From assembly GCF_016428595.1 (NCBI RefSeq), contig NZ_JAELVQ010000002.1, positions 186,001 to 250,000 on the forward strand: a DNA stretch of 64,000 bases. The letters are read 5' to 3'. Below are positions 8,806 to 17,026 of the stretch, piece after piece. The DNA comes from Snuella sedimenti (GTDB lineage: Bacteria; Bacteroidota; Bacteroidia; Flavobacteriales; Flavobacteriaceae). The notes beneath the pieces are model-generated. The model had not been told where the DNA came from and searched no databases. It was given only the letters and a program-made list of their open reading frames with translations. The position numbers and the translations under genes are program-made. Position 1 is the stretch's first letter, and each line of letters starts with the position of its first letter.

Positions 8806-11103
8806 TCAAAAGATGTAATTAATTTCAATTCCTGTATAATAATTTCGGGGATTTCCAGGATAGTAGTATCTGGGAGCGTTTCCGTTAAACCCTTGTGCAT
8901 TGATTAAAATTTGTGATGCATACTTTGTATTGAACAGGTTGTTGATCCCAAAAAACGTATTCAGTTTTAAAGATTTGTTTATAGCTTTATTATAACTGAA
9001 TTTTAAATGGGTAAGGTTGTATTTTTTTGTAAATATGCTGTTGCTATCTGTGATTGGCATGGAGCCAACGTGTTGAAAATTGATAGTGCCGTAAAAGTTG
9101 GTATTAACTTTTGTATCCATGCCGAGGTTTAGAATATTAGAAGGAACCCCTGTTAGTTTATTTCCTGAATAGTCGTTAGTGTCGTCTATAAATTGTTTAA
9201 AGTTAAAATCGTTGTATGTATAGTTTAAGAAGGTTTGTAGTAATAGGGTCTTGCTAACTAATAATTTATAGTTAAGGTTTAATTCGAGGCCGTCATGTTG
9301 TGTACGGCCAGCATTAACCCCAATATATTCGTCTTCACTGGTTCTTTTAGCTACCAATAGGTTTTTAACATCCAATCGATAAATCGCGAGATTATAAAAT
9401 AATCGATTGTTTAATAATTGACCTCGTGAACCTAGCTCGAAGTTCCATCCGGTTTCAGGTTTCAACTGCGTGTTTATTTGTCCGTTGGGTAGAAGGGCTT
9501 CGTTAAGGGAGATAGGAGAGAAGCCATGATTTATGTTGGCATAAATGCTAATATGTTTTGAAAGTTGGTGGATAACCCCGAATTTGGGAGACCACATATC
9601 TTTGAATTTGAAAGTTCCGGATTGATCTGGATTGGTTTCTGAAGCTTTAAACCTGTCATTTAAATCATACGATGTTTTATTGTAATTAATCCCAGCCGAT
9701 AGGTTTGTCTTGTTGGAAAGTTCATAGTTGGTTTCAACGAAGATGTTATAATATTGTCGTTTTTCCTTGAAATCGGATAAACGATTGCCTTGCACACTGC
9801 CTGTTCCTTCTGGAAAGTCTTTATACAAATTTTCGAAGGTGCCCGATTTATGGGTGTCTCTAAAGAATTCGCTTCCTAATGTCCAATTAAGCGTGTTTTT
9901 AAATAGTTTGTTGTTGCCTATAAGTCGAAATCGGGAACCGAGGGCAAACGAGTTTTCGGTTAAGATGTTAAAGGGTCTGGGTTCGTAGGCTTTTTTATAG
10001 GTAGTAAAGATGCTAGTGATAAGTTTTAGGTTCTTATTTGATTGATGGTTCCAAGTAGTTCCAAAAAGGCCTCTTTGAGTGTCTTCATAACCTTTAGACT
10101 GTTCCCAAGTATAGGCAGCAGATTGTGGGGTGTTATTATATGATGTTTCGTCTATGGAGCTAGGAATGAACGCCTTTAAATCAATATAACTTGCAAGGAA
10201 CAATAAGTCATTTTTTTTGTTAAAATGGTGATTGGAATTTATAGTAATAGTTTGTTTGTTGTAGTCGTTATTTTCACGGTAACCGTCACTATGGGTATGA
10301 CTGTAAACAGCTCTGAAACCATTTTTGGAGGTTCCATGATTAATATTGACCATTTCTTTTGCTAACCTAAACGAACCTACTGAAAACTGGCTTTTAATGC
10401 TTGATTGGTTAAGATACGTGCTTTGCGGTACAATATTAATAGTCCCTCCTAATCCAGAACCATAAATGGTTGAAGCCCCTTTTAGGATATGGATGCGGGC
10501 CATAGCTCCAAGTTCAAAATCCTCTATATTTGTTTCACCTGTGCCAGTAGTTAATGGTATATCCTTATAGTAGGCTTTTATTTTTGCAGTACCAAATAAG
10601 TTCCTGGAGCCAATACCTCTTATAGTAATTCTGTTCGTATTTAAAGCACCAGATTGCATAAAAATACCTGGGGCCCTATTTAATACCGAAGCTATGTTTA
10701 TATCATTTCCCCGTGTTATATCCTGGTTTGAAATAATGCTTATCGTCGAACTCGCCTTTTTTAAGGTTTTTGGAAGTTGGTTTGTATTGACTATAACTTC
10801 AGAGAGATTGGAAGGGCTAATGCTTAACTGTATTACATGATATTTGTTGTTAGCTAAATTCAAAATTCTTTTGGAGTAGCCTTCTTTTTCAAATAAATAT
10901 GTGCCAGCTTTAAGGAGTTCAAATATACCGTAGGTGTTAGAAGTAAATTCGCTTTTATCACTAACATTTGTAATGGAGACATTTGTAATAGGAATTCCAC
11001 TGTCACTATCTATAACTTTTCCCTTTATTGTTGATTGTCCGAAGCTTGAAAAAACAAGACATACACTAAATAAAAAGAGGTAACTGATTTTTATAATGAG
11101 CAC
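8806..11103 (-). CDS. TonB-dependent receptor
   Basis: 765-residue outer-membrane transporter, complete. It starts with GTG at 11103 (MLIIKISYLFLFSVCLVFSSFGQ, signal peptide). A carboxypeptidase-regulatory-like domain spans about 23-105 (KGKVIDSDSGIPITNVSI), a plug about 115-225 (SVLNRAPGIFMQSGALNTNR, ILKGASTIYGSGLGGTINI), then the barrel, ending NYIF with the usual terminal aromatic. It resembles FecA/BtuB-like receptors rather than SusC: no SusD follows and the length is under 800. The ligand is not identifiable. The nearest genes give no functional hint. Confidence 0.88.
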   Translation of the reverse strand: MLIIKISYLFLFSVCLVFSSFGQSTIKGKVIDSDSGIPITNVSITNVSDKSEFTSNTYGIFELLKAGTYLFEKEGYSKRILNLANNKYHVIQLSISPSNLSEVIVNTNQLPKTLKKASSTISIISNQDITRGNDINIASVLNRAPGIFMQSGALNTNRITIRGIGSRNLFGTAKIKAYYKDIPLTTGTGETNIEDFELGAMARIHILKGASTIYGSGLGGTINIVPQSTYLNQSSIKSQFSVGSFRLAKEMVNINHGTSKNGFRAVYSHTHSDGYRENNDYNKQTITINSNHHFNKKNDLLFLASYIDLKAFIPSSIDETSYNNTPQSAAYTWEQSKGYEDTQRGLFGTTWNHQSNKNLKLITSIFTTYKKAYEPRPFNILTENSFALGSRFRLIGNNKLFKNTLNWTLGSEFFRDTHKSGTFENLYKDFPEGTGSVQGNRLSDFKEKRQYYNIFVETNYELSNKTNLSAGINYNKTSYDLNDRFKASETNPDQSGTFKFKDMWSPKFGVIHQLSKHISIYANINHGFSPISLNEALLPNGQINTQLKPETGWNFELGSRGQLLNNRLFYNLAIYRLDVKNLLVAKRTSEDEYIGVNAGRTQHDGLELNLNYKLLVSKTLLLQTFLNYTYNDFNFKQFIDDTNDYSGNKLTGVPSNILNLGMDTKVNTNFYGTINFQHVGSMPITDSNSIFTKKYNLTHLKFSYNKAINKSLKLNTFFGINNLFNTKYASQILINAQGFNGNAPRYYYPGNPRNYYTGIEINYIF

Positions 11104-11200
11104 TTGATTTAAGATGTATTTTTAAAGGTCTAAATTAATTGTTTTTAATGTCTTATTGAGTGTTTAAAATAATAAATGAAATTTTTAGGATTAATTTAAA

Positions 11201-11227
11201 TTGAAAAAGAAAAAAAAGGTATATTTG
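11201..11227 (+). promoter_or_regulatory. Bacteroidota-type promoter upstream of tRNA-Pro
   Basis: TTG at 11201-11203 and TATATTTG at 11220-11227 fit the Bacteroidota consensus (TTG near -33, TAnnTTTG near -7) with a 16-nt spacer. It faces the tRNA-Pro gene about 175 bp away. Between them lies a partial copy of the tRNA start and a palindrome, so the distance looks lengthened by an insertion or duplication. Confidence 0.5.
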
Positions 11228-11274
11228 CAGCCTGTTACAGTAGGCTATATTTTGTTTAGTTTAATAAAGTAAGT

Positions 11275-11340
11275 TATACTGTTTATGGGGTGTAGCACCT
11301 CGATTTCGCTCGGTATAAACTCCGCTCGGGCGGGCTACTA
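11275..11340 (+). repeat. partial copy of the tRNA-Pro 5' end plus GC-rich palindromic repeat
   Basis: Positions 11275-11296 match 11392-11413 (the leader and first 11 bases of tRNA-Pro) at 19 of 22 positions. The copy breaks off after GGGGTGTAGC and runs into a GC-rich, self-complementary stretch (11297-11340; CCTCGATTTCGCTCGG and CTCCGCTCGGG) unlike the AT-rich surroundings. A shorter, similar stretch occurs at 59414-59439. These resemble small palindromic interspersed repeats. Confidence 0.55.
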
Positions 11341-11402
11341 AGGTAGTTTAATGTTGGAGTTTGTTAATTTTTTATTGAATATTGCAGTATTTATACTGTC
11401 TT

Positions 11403-11477
11403 CGGGGTGTAGCGTAGCCCGGTCATCGCGCCTGCTTTGGGAGCAGGAGGTCGCAGGTTCGAATCCTGCCACCCCGA
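11403..11477 (+). tRNA. tRNA-Pro (anticodon UGG)
   Basis: 75 nt. Acceptor stem CGGGGTG/CACCCCG, discriminator A at 11477, D arm with GTAGCGTAGCCCGG, anticodon stem CCTGC/GCAGG around the loop TTTGGGA (anticodon TGG), and T arm GCAGG-TTCGAAT-CCTGC. CCA is not encoded. A strong hairpin terminator follows at 11502-11535. Confidence 0.95.
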
Positions 11478-11501
11478 CTTTTTAAGAAATCAATTAGTAA
11501 T

Positions 11502-11535
11502 AAAAACTTGGTAATCGTATGATTATCAAGTTTTT
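11502..11535 (+). terminator. rho-independent terminator after tRNA-Pro
   Basis: AAAAACTTGGTAATC and GATTATCAAGTTTTT pair over 15 positions with one mismatch around a GTAT loop, ending in a T-run. The A-rich left arm means it may also stop the converging sigma-factor transcript on minus. Confidence 0.85.
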
Positions 11536-11621
11536 GTCGTTTTAAGACTATCATTTAAATTGAATAAACCCTTTATGTGTTCAACTATAGGTGCTACCTA
11601 AAATAACTAATCTTATCATCC

Positions 11622-12230
11622 TTATCTAAATGATGATTGTCGGTTTTTTAGCTGCATTCCAAATAGTAAAAATAGAATGACATCGGTTTTGTCTCCTATT
11701 TTTTTGCGAATAATTTCGAAGGCTCTACTCATATGCATTTCTACCGTTCTCACAGTAATTTTTTGATATTCAGCTATCTCTATATAAGTTAATCCTTCTA
11801 GCTTACCCATGGTAAAAACCGATTTACATTTTGGAGGGAGATTTTCAATTTCTTGTTTTACCAGTTCAATTAGGTTATTTATTTCTGAAACTCTATCTTC
11901 CTGTACTATTGCTTTAAGCTGCTTTATATGTTCTTCTTCCAGAGGCGTTAAGAGTTTAATTTTTCTATAATGATCTATAAACTCATTATATACAGATCGA
12001 TATAGAAAATTATTGATGTTATAACCTGAATTCAATTTTTGGCGTTGCTCCCAAACTTTAAAAAAAACATTTTGAACTATATCTTGAGCAGTATAGTGGT
12101 CCTTAGTCAGGCCTCTGGCATAGACACATAACTTATTATGGTAAGTATTCATTAAATAAACAAAGGCACTTTCCTCTCCTTTTTTAAGGTTTTTAATAAG
12201 ATTTTCATTGTTTAAATAAGAACTGTTCAA
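11622..12230 (-). CDS. ECF RNA polymerase sigma factor of PUL 1 (FecI-like)
   Basis: 202 residues. Region 2 includes FVYLMNTYHNKLCVYARGLT and the DIVQNVFFKVWEQRQ motif; region 4 (about 135-185) includes LPPKCKSVFTMGKLEGLTYIEIAEYQKITVRTVEMHMSRA, the helix-turn-helix. I use TTG at 12230 because the frame has a stop just upstream and the next Met is at residue 27. The expected partner FecR is divergent (starts at 12342), so the pair shares a 111-bp control region instead of the more usual sigma-FecR co-directional order. It should drive the SusC operon at 13617. Confidence 0.93.
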   Translation of the reverse strand: MNSSYLNNENLIKNLKKGEESAFVYLMNTYHNKLCVYARGLTKDHYTAQDIVQNVFFKVWEQRQKLNSGYNINNFLYRSVYNEFIDHYRKIKLLTPLEEEHIKQLKAIVQEDRVSEINNLIELVKQEIENLPPKCKSVFTMGKLEGLTYIEIAEYQKITVRTVEMHMSRAFEIIRKKIGDKTDVILFLLFGMQLKNRQSSFR

Positions 12231-12341
12231 CTGTAAATAGAATTAATATGAGTTAAAAGATGTGGTAAACTTAAAAAAAATATCGTAAAATATATGTGGT
12301 ATTAAAAAAATCATACGTATTAATTAGTAACAGATATAATT

Positions 12342-13511
12342 ATGAACGAGAAAATAAAAACTATTTGTATAAAATATTTGATGTATGACGCCGATATTGA
12401 AGAATTGGAAATTTTAGAAAACTGGCTCAAAAAATCGAAAAACAAACAACTGTTTGCTAATTATTTAAAGATTAATTATGCTATGGATATAAATATAAAT
12501 CCATTTGATACAGAAAAATCTATAAATGACTTTTTAGAAAGCATAAGAAATGAACAGAGAAATTCTAAAAAGCTTAGATTAATGAGGGTTTTTAGGTATG
12601 CCGCTGCAGCAATTGTCATTGGAATATTCGCTACAGCTTATTTCTTTAATGATGATTTGTTTGGCAAATCCAATGAAGATATTCCAAAAATCACAAATCA
12701 AGATATTATCTTACCTGGGACGGATAGGGCAACATTAACCTTAGAAGACGGATCTCAAATTGTATTGCAAAAAGGGAAGTCTATTCAAACCGATAATGCC
12801 AATAGTAATGGTGAAACACTAATATATGAAGCCAGATCAAGTATAACAGATGAGATCGTATATCATGATTTAAATATTCCGAGAGGCGGACAGTATTATG
12901 TTGAATTATCAGATGGAACAAAAGTTTGGCTCAATTCCGAAACACATTTAAAGTACCCAACTAGTTTTATTAAAGGAAAATCCCGTGAGGTTCAACTTGT
13001 ATATGGAGAAGCCTATTTTGAAGTGTCACCAAGTACGGAGCATAATGGCTCAAAATTCAAAGTTCACAGCCCTTCACAAGAAGTGGAGGTCTATGGTACG
13101 GAGTTCAATATAAAAGCTTATAAGGACGAATCTGTTACCTATACCACTTTGGTAGGCGGAAAGGTAGGTGTTAACGTTAATGGTGTTAAACAAAATTTAG
13201 TTCCAAGCCAGCAACTAAGTTATGATACAGGCACAGAGCAGGTAAAAGTATCCGTTGTAGATGTTTATAGTGAAATATCATGGAAAGACGGTATTTTTAG
13301 CTTTGAAGACAAATCACTTCAAGACATTATGAAAGTTTTATCCAGATGGTACGATATGGAAGTTGTTTTTGAAAATGAAAAAATCAAAAATGAAGAGTTT
13401 TTTGGTCTATTAAGAAAAGATCAAAAGATTGAGAAAATAATAGCCACAATTAAGGAATATGGAATTATAAAAGATTATGAATTTAAAGATAAAATACTTA
13501 TGATTAAATAA
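12342..13511 (+). CDS. FecR-family anti-sigma factor
   Basis: 389 residues. The cytoplasmic N-terminus (about 1-85) would hold the sigma factor. One membrane span follows at about 86-106 (YAAAAIVIGIFATAYFF), then the periplasmic FecR domain (about 175-275; PRGGQYYVELSDGTKVWLNSE, GEAYFEV, TEFNIKAY) and a C-terminal DUF4974-like domain (about 318-385; FSFEDKSLQDIMKVLSRWYD). In this family a signal from the STN domain of the partner SusC reaches FecR and releases the sigma factor. A long hairpin separates it from susC. Confidence 0.94.
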   Translation: MNEKIKTICIKYLMYDADIEELEILENWLKKSKNKQLFANYLKINYAMDININPFDTEKSINDFLESIRNEQRNSKKLRLMRVFRYAAAAIVIGIFATAYFFNDDLFGKSNEDIPKITNQDIILPGTDRATLTLEDGSQIVLQKGKSIQTDNANSNGETLIYEARSSITDEIVYHDLNIPRGGQYYVELSDGTKVWLNSETHLKYPTSFIKGKSREVQLVYGEAYFEVSPSTEHNGSKFKVHSPSQEVEVYGTEFNIKAYKDESVTYTTLVGGKVGVNVNGVKQNLVPSQQLSYDTGTEQVKVSVVDVYSEISWKDGIFSFEDKSLQDIMKVLSRWYDMEVVFENEKIKNEEFFGLLRKDQKIEKIIATIKEYGIIKDYEFKDKILMIK

Positions 13512-13524
13512 ACCAAAAATATAA

Positions 13525-13570
13525 AAGGGACCGAAGTCAAACATTTGACGGTGCGTAAACTTCGTCCCTT
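13525..13570 (+). promoter_or_regulatory. nested hairpin between fecR and susC
   Basis: Outer arms AAGGGACCGAAGT and ACTTCGTCCCTT pair with a single bulged C. Inside the left half lies a second perfect hairpin, GTCAAA-CA-TTTGAC (13536-13549), which shares bases with the outer stem, so the two compete in part. There is no T-run, so this is not a standard terminator. It may act as an attenuator, processing site or RNA-stability element for the susC message (inference). Confidence 0.5.
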
Positions 13571-13616
13571 CTACCATATTAATTAAATCAATGTCTAACT
13601 AATACAACGCTAAATT

Positions 13617-16600
13617 ATGAAATTTAATTTTACTATTTATCGTTTTCTACTACGAAAACGGCTTTTACTCATTATTATGAGAACCTTTATCATTCTATTT
13701 TGTACTACTGTTTTTAGTTTTACAACTAATAGTTCCTTTTCTCAAACCTTAATATCTATTGAGAAGGACCAGTATGCTTCAGTTAATCAGGTTTTTAGGA
13801 TTATTAAAAAGCAAACGCATTATGCTTTTATCATTCCTAAGAAACTGTTTAAAAACACGCCAAAGATTCAATTAAAAAAAGGAGAAATTGAATTAGGCAA
13901 ACTGTTAAAACAGAGTCTTGGGTCGAATAGCTTGAATTTTGATATTTCGGATGATATGACAATTACTATTAGGGAAAATCAACCGATAAACAATGAAGCG
14001 ACAAAAGCACAAAAAACGGAGGTTAATGGCATAGTGACCGATCAAAATGGACAACCCTTACCTGGAGCGAATATTTTAGAAAAGGGAACTACAAATGGTA
14101 CGCAGACAGATTTTGATGGGAAGTTTTCTATTAAAGTTAACAGTGAAAATGCAACATTAGTGGTGTCCTACCTTGGTTTTGCCACTGATGAGATAAGTTT
14201 GAATGGACAAACAACACTCACAGTTGCCTTACAAGAAGACACTTCTTCATTAGAAGAGGTGGTAGTCGTGGGGTATGGTACCATTGCAAAGAAGGATATA
14301 ACAGGATCTATAGCAACAATCAAATCAGATGCTATTACAGAAAGGAGTACAACAAATGTTTCGAATGCATTACAAGGATCTGTTGCGGGACTTAGAGTAA
14401 CGAGATCAAGTTCTTCTCCAGGAGCAGGGAATACTATTCGAATAAGAGGAAATACAACACTTCAAGGGAGCAATGATCCATTAGTGCTTATCGATGATGT
14501 TCCAGGAAGCATTAATGACGTAACCCCCGATCAGGTTGAAAGTATATCGGTATTAAAAGACGCAGCTGCGGCTGCTATTTATGGATCTAGAGCGGCAGCA
14601 GGTGTTATTATTATAACAACAAAGCGAGCTAAAGAAGGTGTTTTCAGGTTTAGTTATAGTGGCGATTATTTTATTAATACACCTACTAAAGAACGTGAAT
14701 ATGTGGGGGCTCTGCAATACTTGCAAATGGATAATGAGAAGTCCTGGAACGATGATGGAAATGGCAGTGATTTATACCCTATTTGGTCTGAAGACAGAAT
14801 AAATAAATACATTACAGGAGAGGCAGCACAAGATAGAAATGAATATCCGGACACCGATTGGGCAGGTCTTATTTTAAAGAAAAATTCAACAGGATACAGG
14901 CATAATATTAACATTTCTGGAGGTACTGAAAAATTAAAATCAAATGTTTTTGTAGGTTATGAATATCAAAATGCATTATATAACCATAGAGATTGGAGCC
15001 GTGTATCAGCAAGGATAAATAATGATTTTAAAATTACGGATAAATTTGGTGCTGTTGCTGATATCAATTTTAGATTGCAGAAAACGAATAATCCTATTGT
15101 TAATCCAATTGGAGAAGCTTTGCAATCAGGACCTATTTATCCTGCTTTATGGGAAGACGGAAGATATGCAGAAGGAAAGAGTGGGGCTAACATTTATCTG
15201 CGTTATAAAGAAGGTGGGTTTTCAAAAAGTAACCAGTACCTTTTTACCGGGCGAATAGGACTATATTACAAACCAATAGAGGATTTAAAATTCACATTAA
15301 ATGTAACCCCCACGGCATCCTTCAATAAAGGAAAATCATTTTCAAAAGAGGTTAGGTATTGGGATGTAGACGATCCAGATCAGTTAGGGTCTGGAACTCT
15401 TATACCTGGGCAAACTGTAAATAGGCTATCTGAATCCAGATCTGATTTTACGGCTGTAACATTACAAGCCTTAGTAAATTATGATAAGTCTTTTGGTAAG
15501 CACGGAGTAAAAGTTCTTGGTGGTTTTGAAGAAAGAGGATCAAAAAGTGAAAATTTAGGAGTGCTAGGGGACCGGTTTGTAAGTCCAGATTTCCCATATT
15601 TAAACCAAGCTACCACGGGCGAAATATTTAATAATGGTACTAGTATATCTGAACTGGCCTATTCTTCTCTCTTCGGAAGAGTTAATTATAGCTTTGATAA
15701 TAAATATTATGTGTCAGCAGCGATAAGGCGAGATGGCTCTTCCAGGTTTGGAAGTGATTATAGATGGGGTACTTTTCCTTCTGTCTCTGCCGCATGGACG
15801 GTTTCCAACGAAGAATTTATGAAATCCTTTGCATCGCCTATCTCTTATTTAAAACTGAAAGGCTCTTATGGCGAGCTAGGAAATGACAGGTTGGGTAATT
15901 ACTTGTATTTAACCTTGTTGCAAATTCAAAATACGTTAATCGCCAATGGGTCAAGTGTAGAGGAAGTTAGGGCTTTGTCTCAGCTTTATCTTACAACTCC
16001 TAATGTTAGATGGGAAACAACAGCGACTAAGAATATTGGATTAGATCTTGGGCTATTTAATGACAAATTATCTATAGAAGCCGAATATTTTGTTAAAGAA
16101 ACAAAAGATATGTTGCTAAGTCTTAGTGTTCCAGATTTAGTGGGTTTTGAAGACCCGGTGGTGAATGTAGGAAGTATGACAACTAAAGGTTGGGAATTAA
16201 CAACATCATGGAGTGATACTATCGGAGATGATTTTAATTATGCTATTTCGTTTAATATCTCAGATGCTGAGTCTATTATTGGTGATATTAATGGTAAACG
16301 CCTTTTTAGCGGCGCTACATTGTCAGAAGAAGGTCACGAATTTCAAGAATTTTATGGTTTGCAATCAGACGGCTTTTTTCAAACCCAAGAAGAAGTAGAC
16401 AATTCGCCAGTTACAAATGCTTCTGTTAGGCCTGGAGATGTTAAATATAAAGACCTAAGTGGGCCTGATGGTGAACCCGATGGTGTTATTAACGATTTGG
16501 ATAGAACATTTTTAGGAAGCTCTGCACCAAGGTACATTTATGGCGGAAGAATTAACATGGCATATAAAGGATTCGATCTAGGCGTAGCCTTTCAAGGCGT

Positions 16601-17015
16601 TGGCAAACAAAATTTTTATTTATCCCAAACTTTTGTTCAACCATTTCGTGCCTCTTGGCTTTCACCTAGCAAGGAATATGCTAGTAGTTACTGGAGTGTA
16701 AATAATACGGCAGAAGTTAATCAAAATGTAAAATATCCAAGACTTTCCGAAACCTCTGCCGGCAATAATTATAGGTTTTCAGATTTTTGGTTAAAAAATG
16801 GGGCCTATTTAAGAATTAAAACCATAGCACTAGGTTATACTTTGCCTAAAAGTCCTCTTGAAAAAGTAGGGTTAACAAACCTTAGGTTATCTATTACAGG
16901 TAATGATTTATTTACTTTTGATAAGCTTCCTAATGGTGTAGACCCAGAACAATCTTCAGGAACAGGTTATTTTTTAACGAAATCTTTCGTTGTAGGGTTA
17001 AAAGCTAATTTTTAA
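13617..17015 (+). CDS. SusC/RagA-family TonB-dependent transporter with STN domain (PUL 1)
   Basis: 1132 residues; outer-membrane channel for oligosaccharides that works with the SusD encoded 11 bp downstream. After the signal region come a secretin/TonB short N-terminal (STN) domain (about 55-110; NQVFRIIKKQTHYAFIIPK), a carboxypeptidase-regulatory-like domain (about 135-205; VNGIVTDQNGQPLPGANI) and the SusC hallmark EEVVVVGYGT. A plug (about 220-330; VESISVLKDAAAAAIYGSRA) and the barrel follow, ending KANF. The STN domain is what couples such receptors to FecR and an ECF sigma, both encoded just upstream. A second ATG at 13677 (MRTFIILFC) would also give a good signal peptide. Confidence 0.96.
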   Translation: MKFNFTIYRFLLRKRLLLIIMRTFIILFCTTVFSFTTNSSFSQTLISIEKDQYASVNQVFRIIKKQTHYAFIIPKKLFKNTPKIQLKKGEIELGKLLKQSLGSNSLNFDISDDMTITIRENQPINNEATKAQKTEVNGIVTDQNGQPLPGANILEKGTTNGTQTDFDGKFSIKVNSENATLVVSYLGFATDEISLNGQTTLTVALQEDTSSLEEVVVVGYGTIAKKDITGSIATIKSDAITERSTTNVSNALQGSVAGLRVTRSSSSPGAGNTIRIRGNTTLQGSNDPLVLIDDVPGSINDVTPDQVESISVLKDAAAAAIYGSRAAAGVIIITTKRAKEGVFRFSYSGDYFINTPTKEREYVGALQYLQMDNEKSWNDDGNGSDLYPIWSEDRINKYITGEAAQDRNEYPDTDWAGLILKKNSTGYRHNINISGGTEKLKSNVFVGYEYQNALYNHRDWSRVSARINNDFKITDKFGAVADINFRLQKTNNPIVNPIGEALQSGPIYPALWEDGRYAEGKSGANIYLRYKEGGFSKSNQYLFTGRIGLYYKPIEDLKFTLNVTPTASFNKGKSFSKEVRYWDVDDPDQLGSGTLIPGQTVNRLSESRSDFTAVTLQALVNYDKSFGKHGVKVLGGFEERGSKSENLGVLGDRFVSPDFPYLNQATTGEIFNNGTSISELAYSSLFGRVNYSFDNKYYVSAAIRRDGSSRFGSDYRWGTFPSVSAAWTVSNEEFMKSFASPISYLKLKGSYGELGNDRLGNYLYLTLLQIQNTLIANGSSVEEVRALSQLYLTTPNVRWETTATKNIGLDLGLFNDKLSIEAEYFVKETKDMLLSLSVPDLVGFEDPVVNVGSMTTKGWELTTSWSDTIGDDFNYAISFNISDAESIIGDINGKRLFSGATLSEEGHEFQEFYGLQSDGFFQTQEEVDNSPVTNASVRPGDVKYKDLSGPDGEPDGVINDLDRTFLGSSAPRYIYGGRINMAYKGFDLGVAFQGVGKQNFYLSQTFVQPFRASWLSPSKEYASSYWSVNNTAEVNQNVKYPRLSETSAGNNYRFSDFWLKNGAYLRIKTIALGYTLPKSPLEKVGLTNLRLSITGNDLFTFDKLPNGVDPEQSSGTGYFLTKSFVVGLKANF

Positions 17016-17026
17016 AGATTAAAAAT

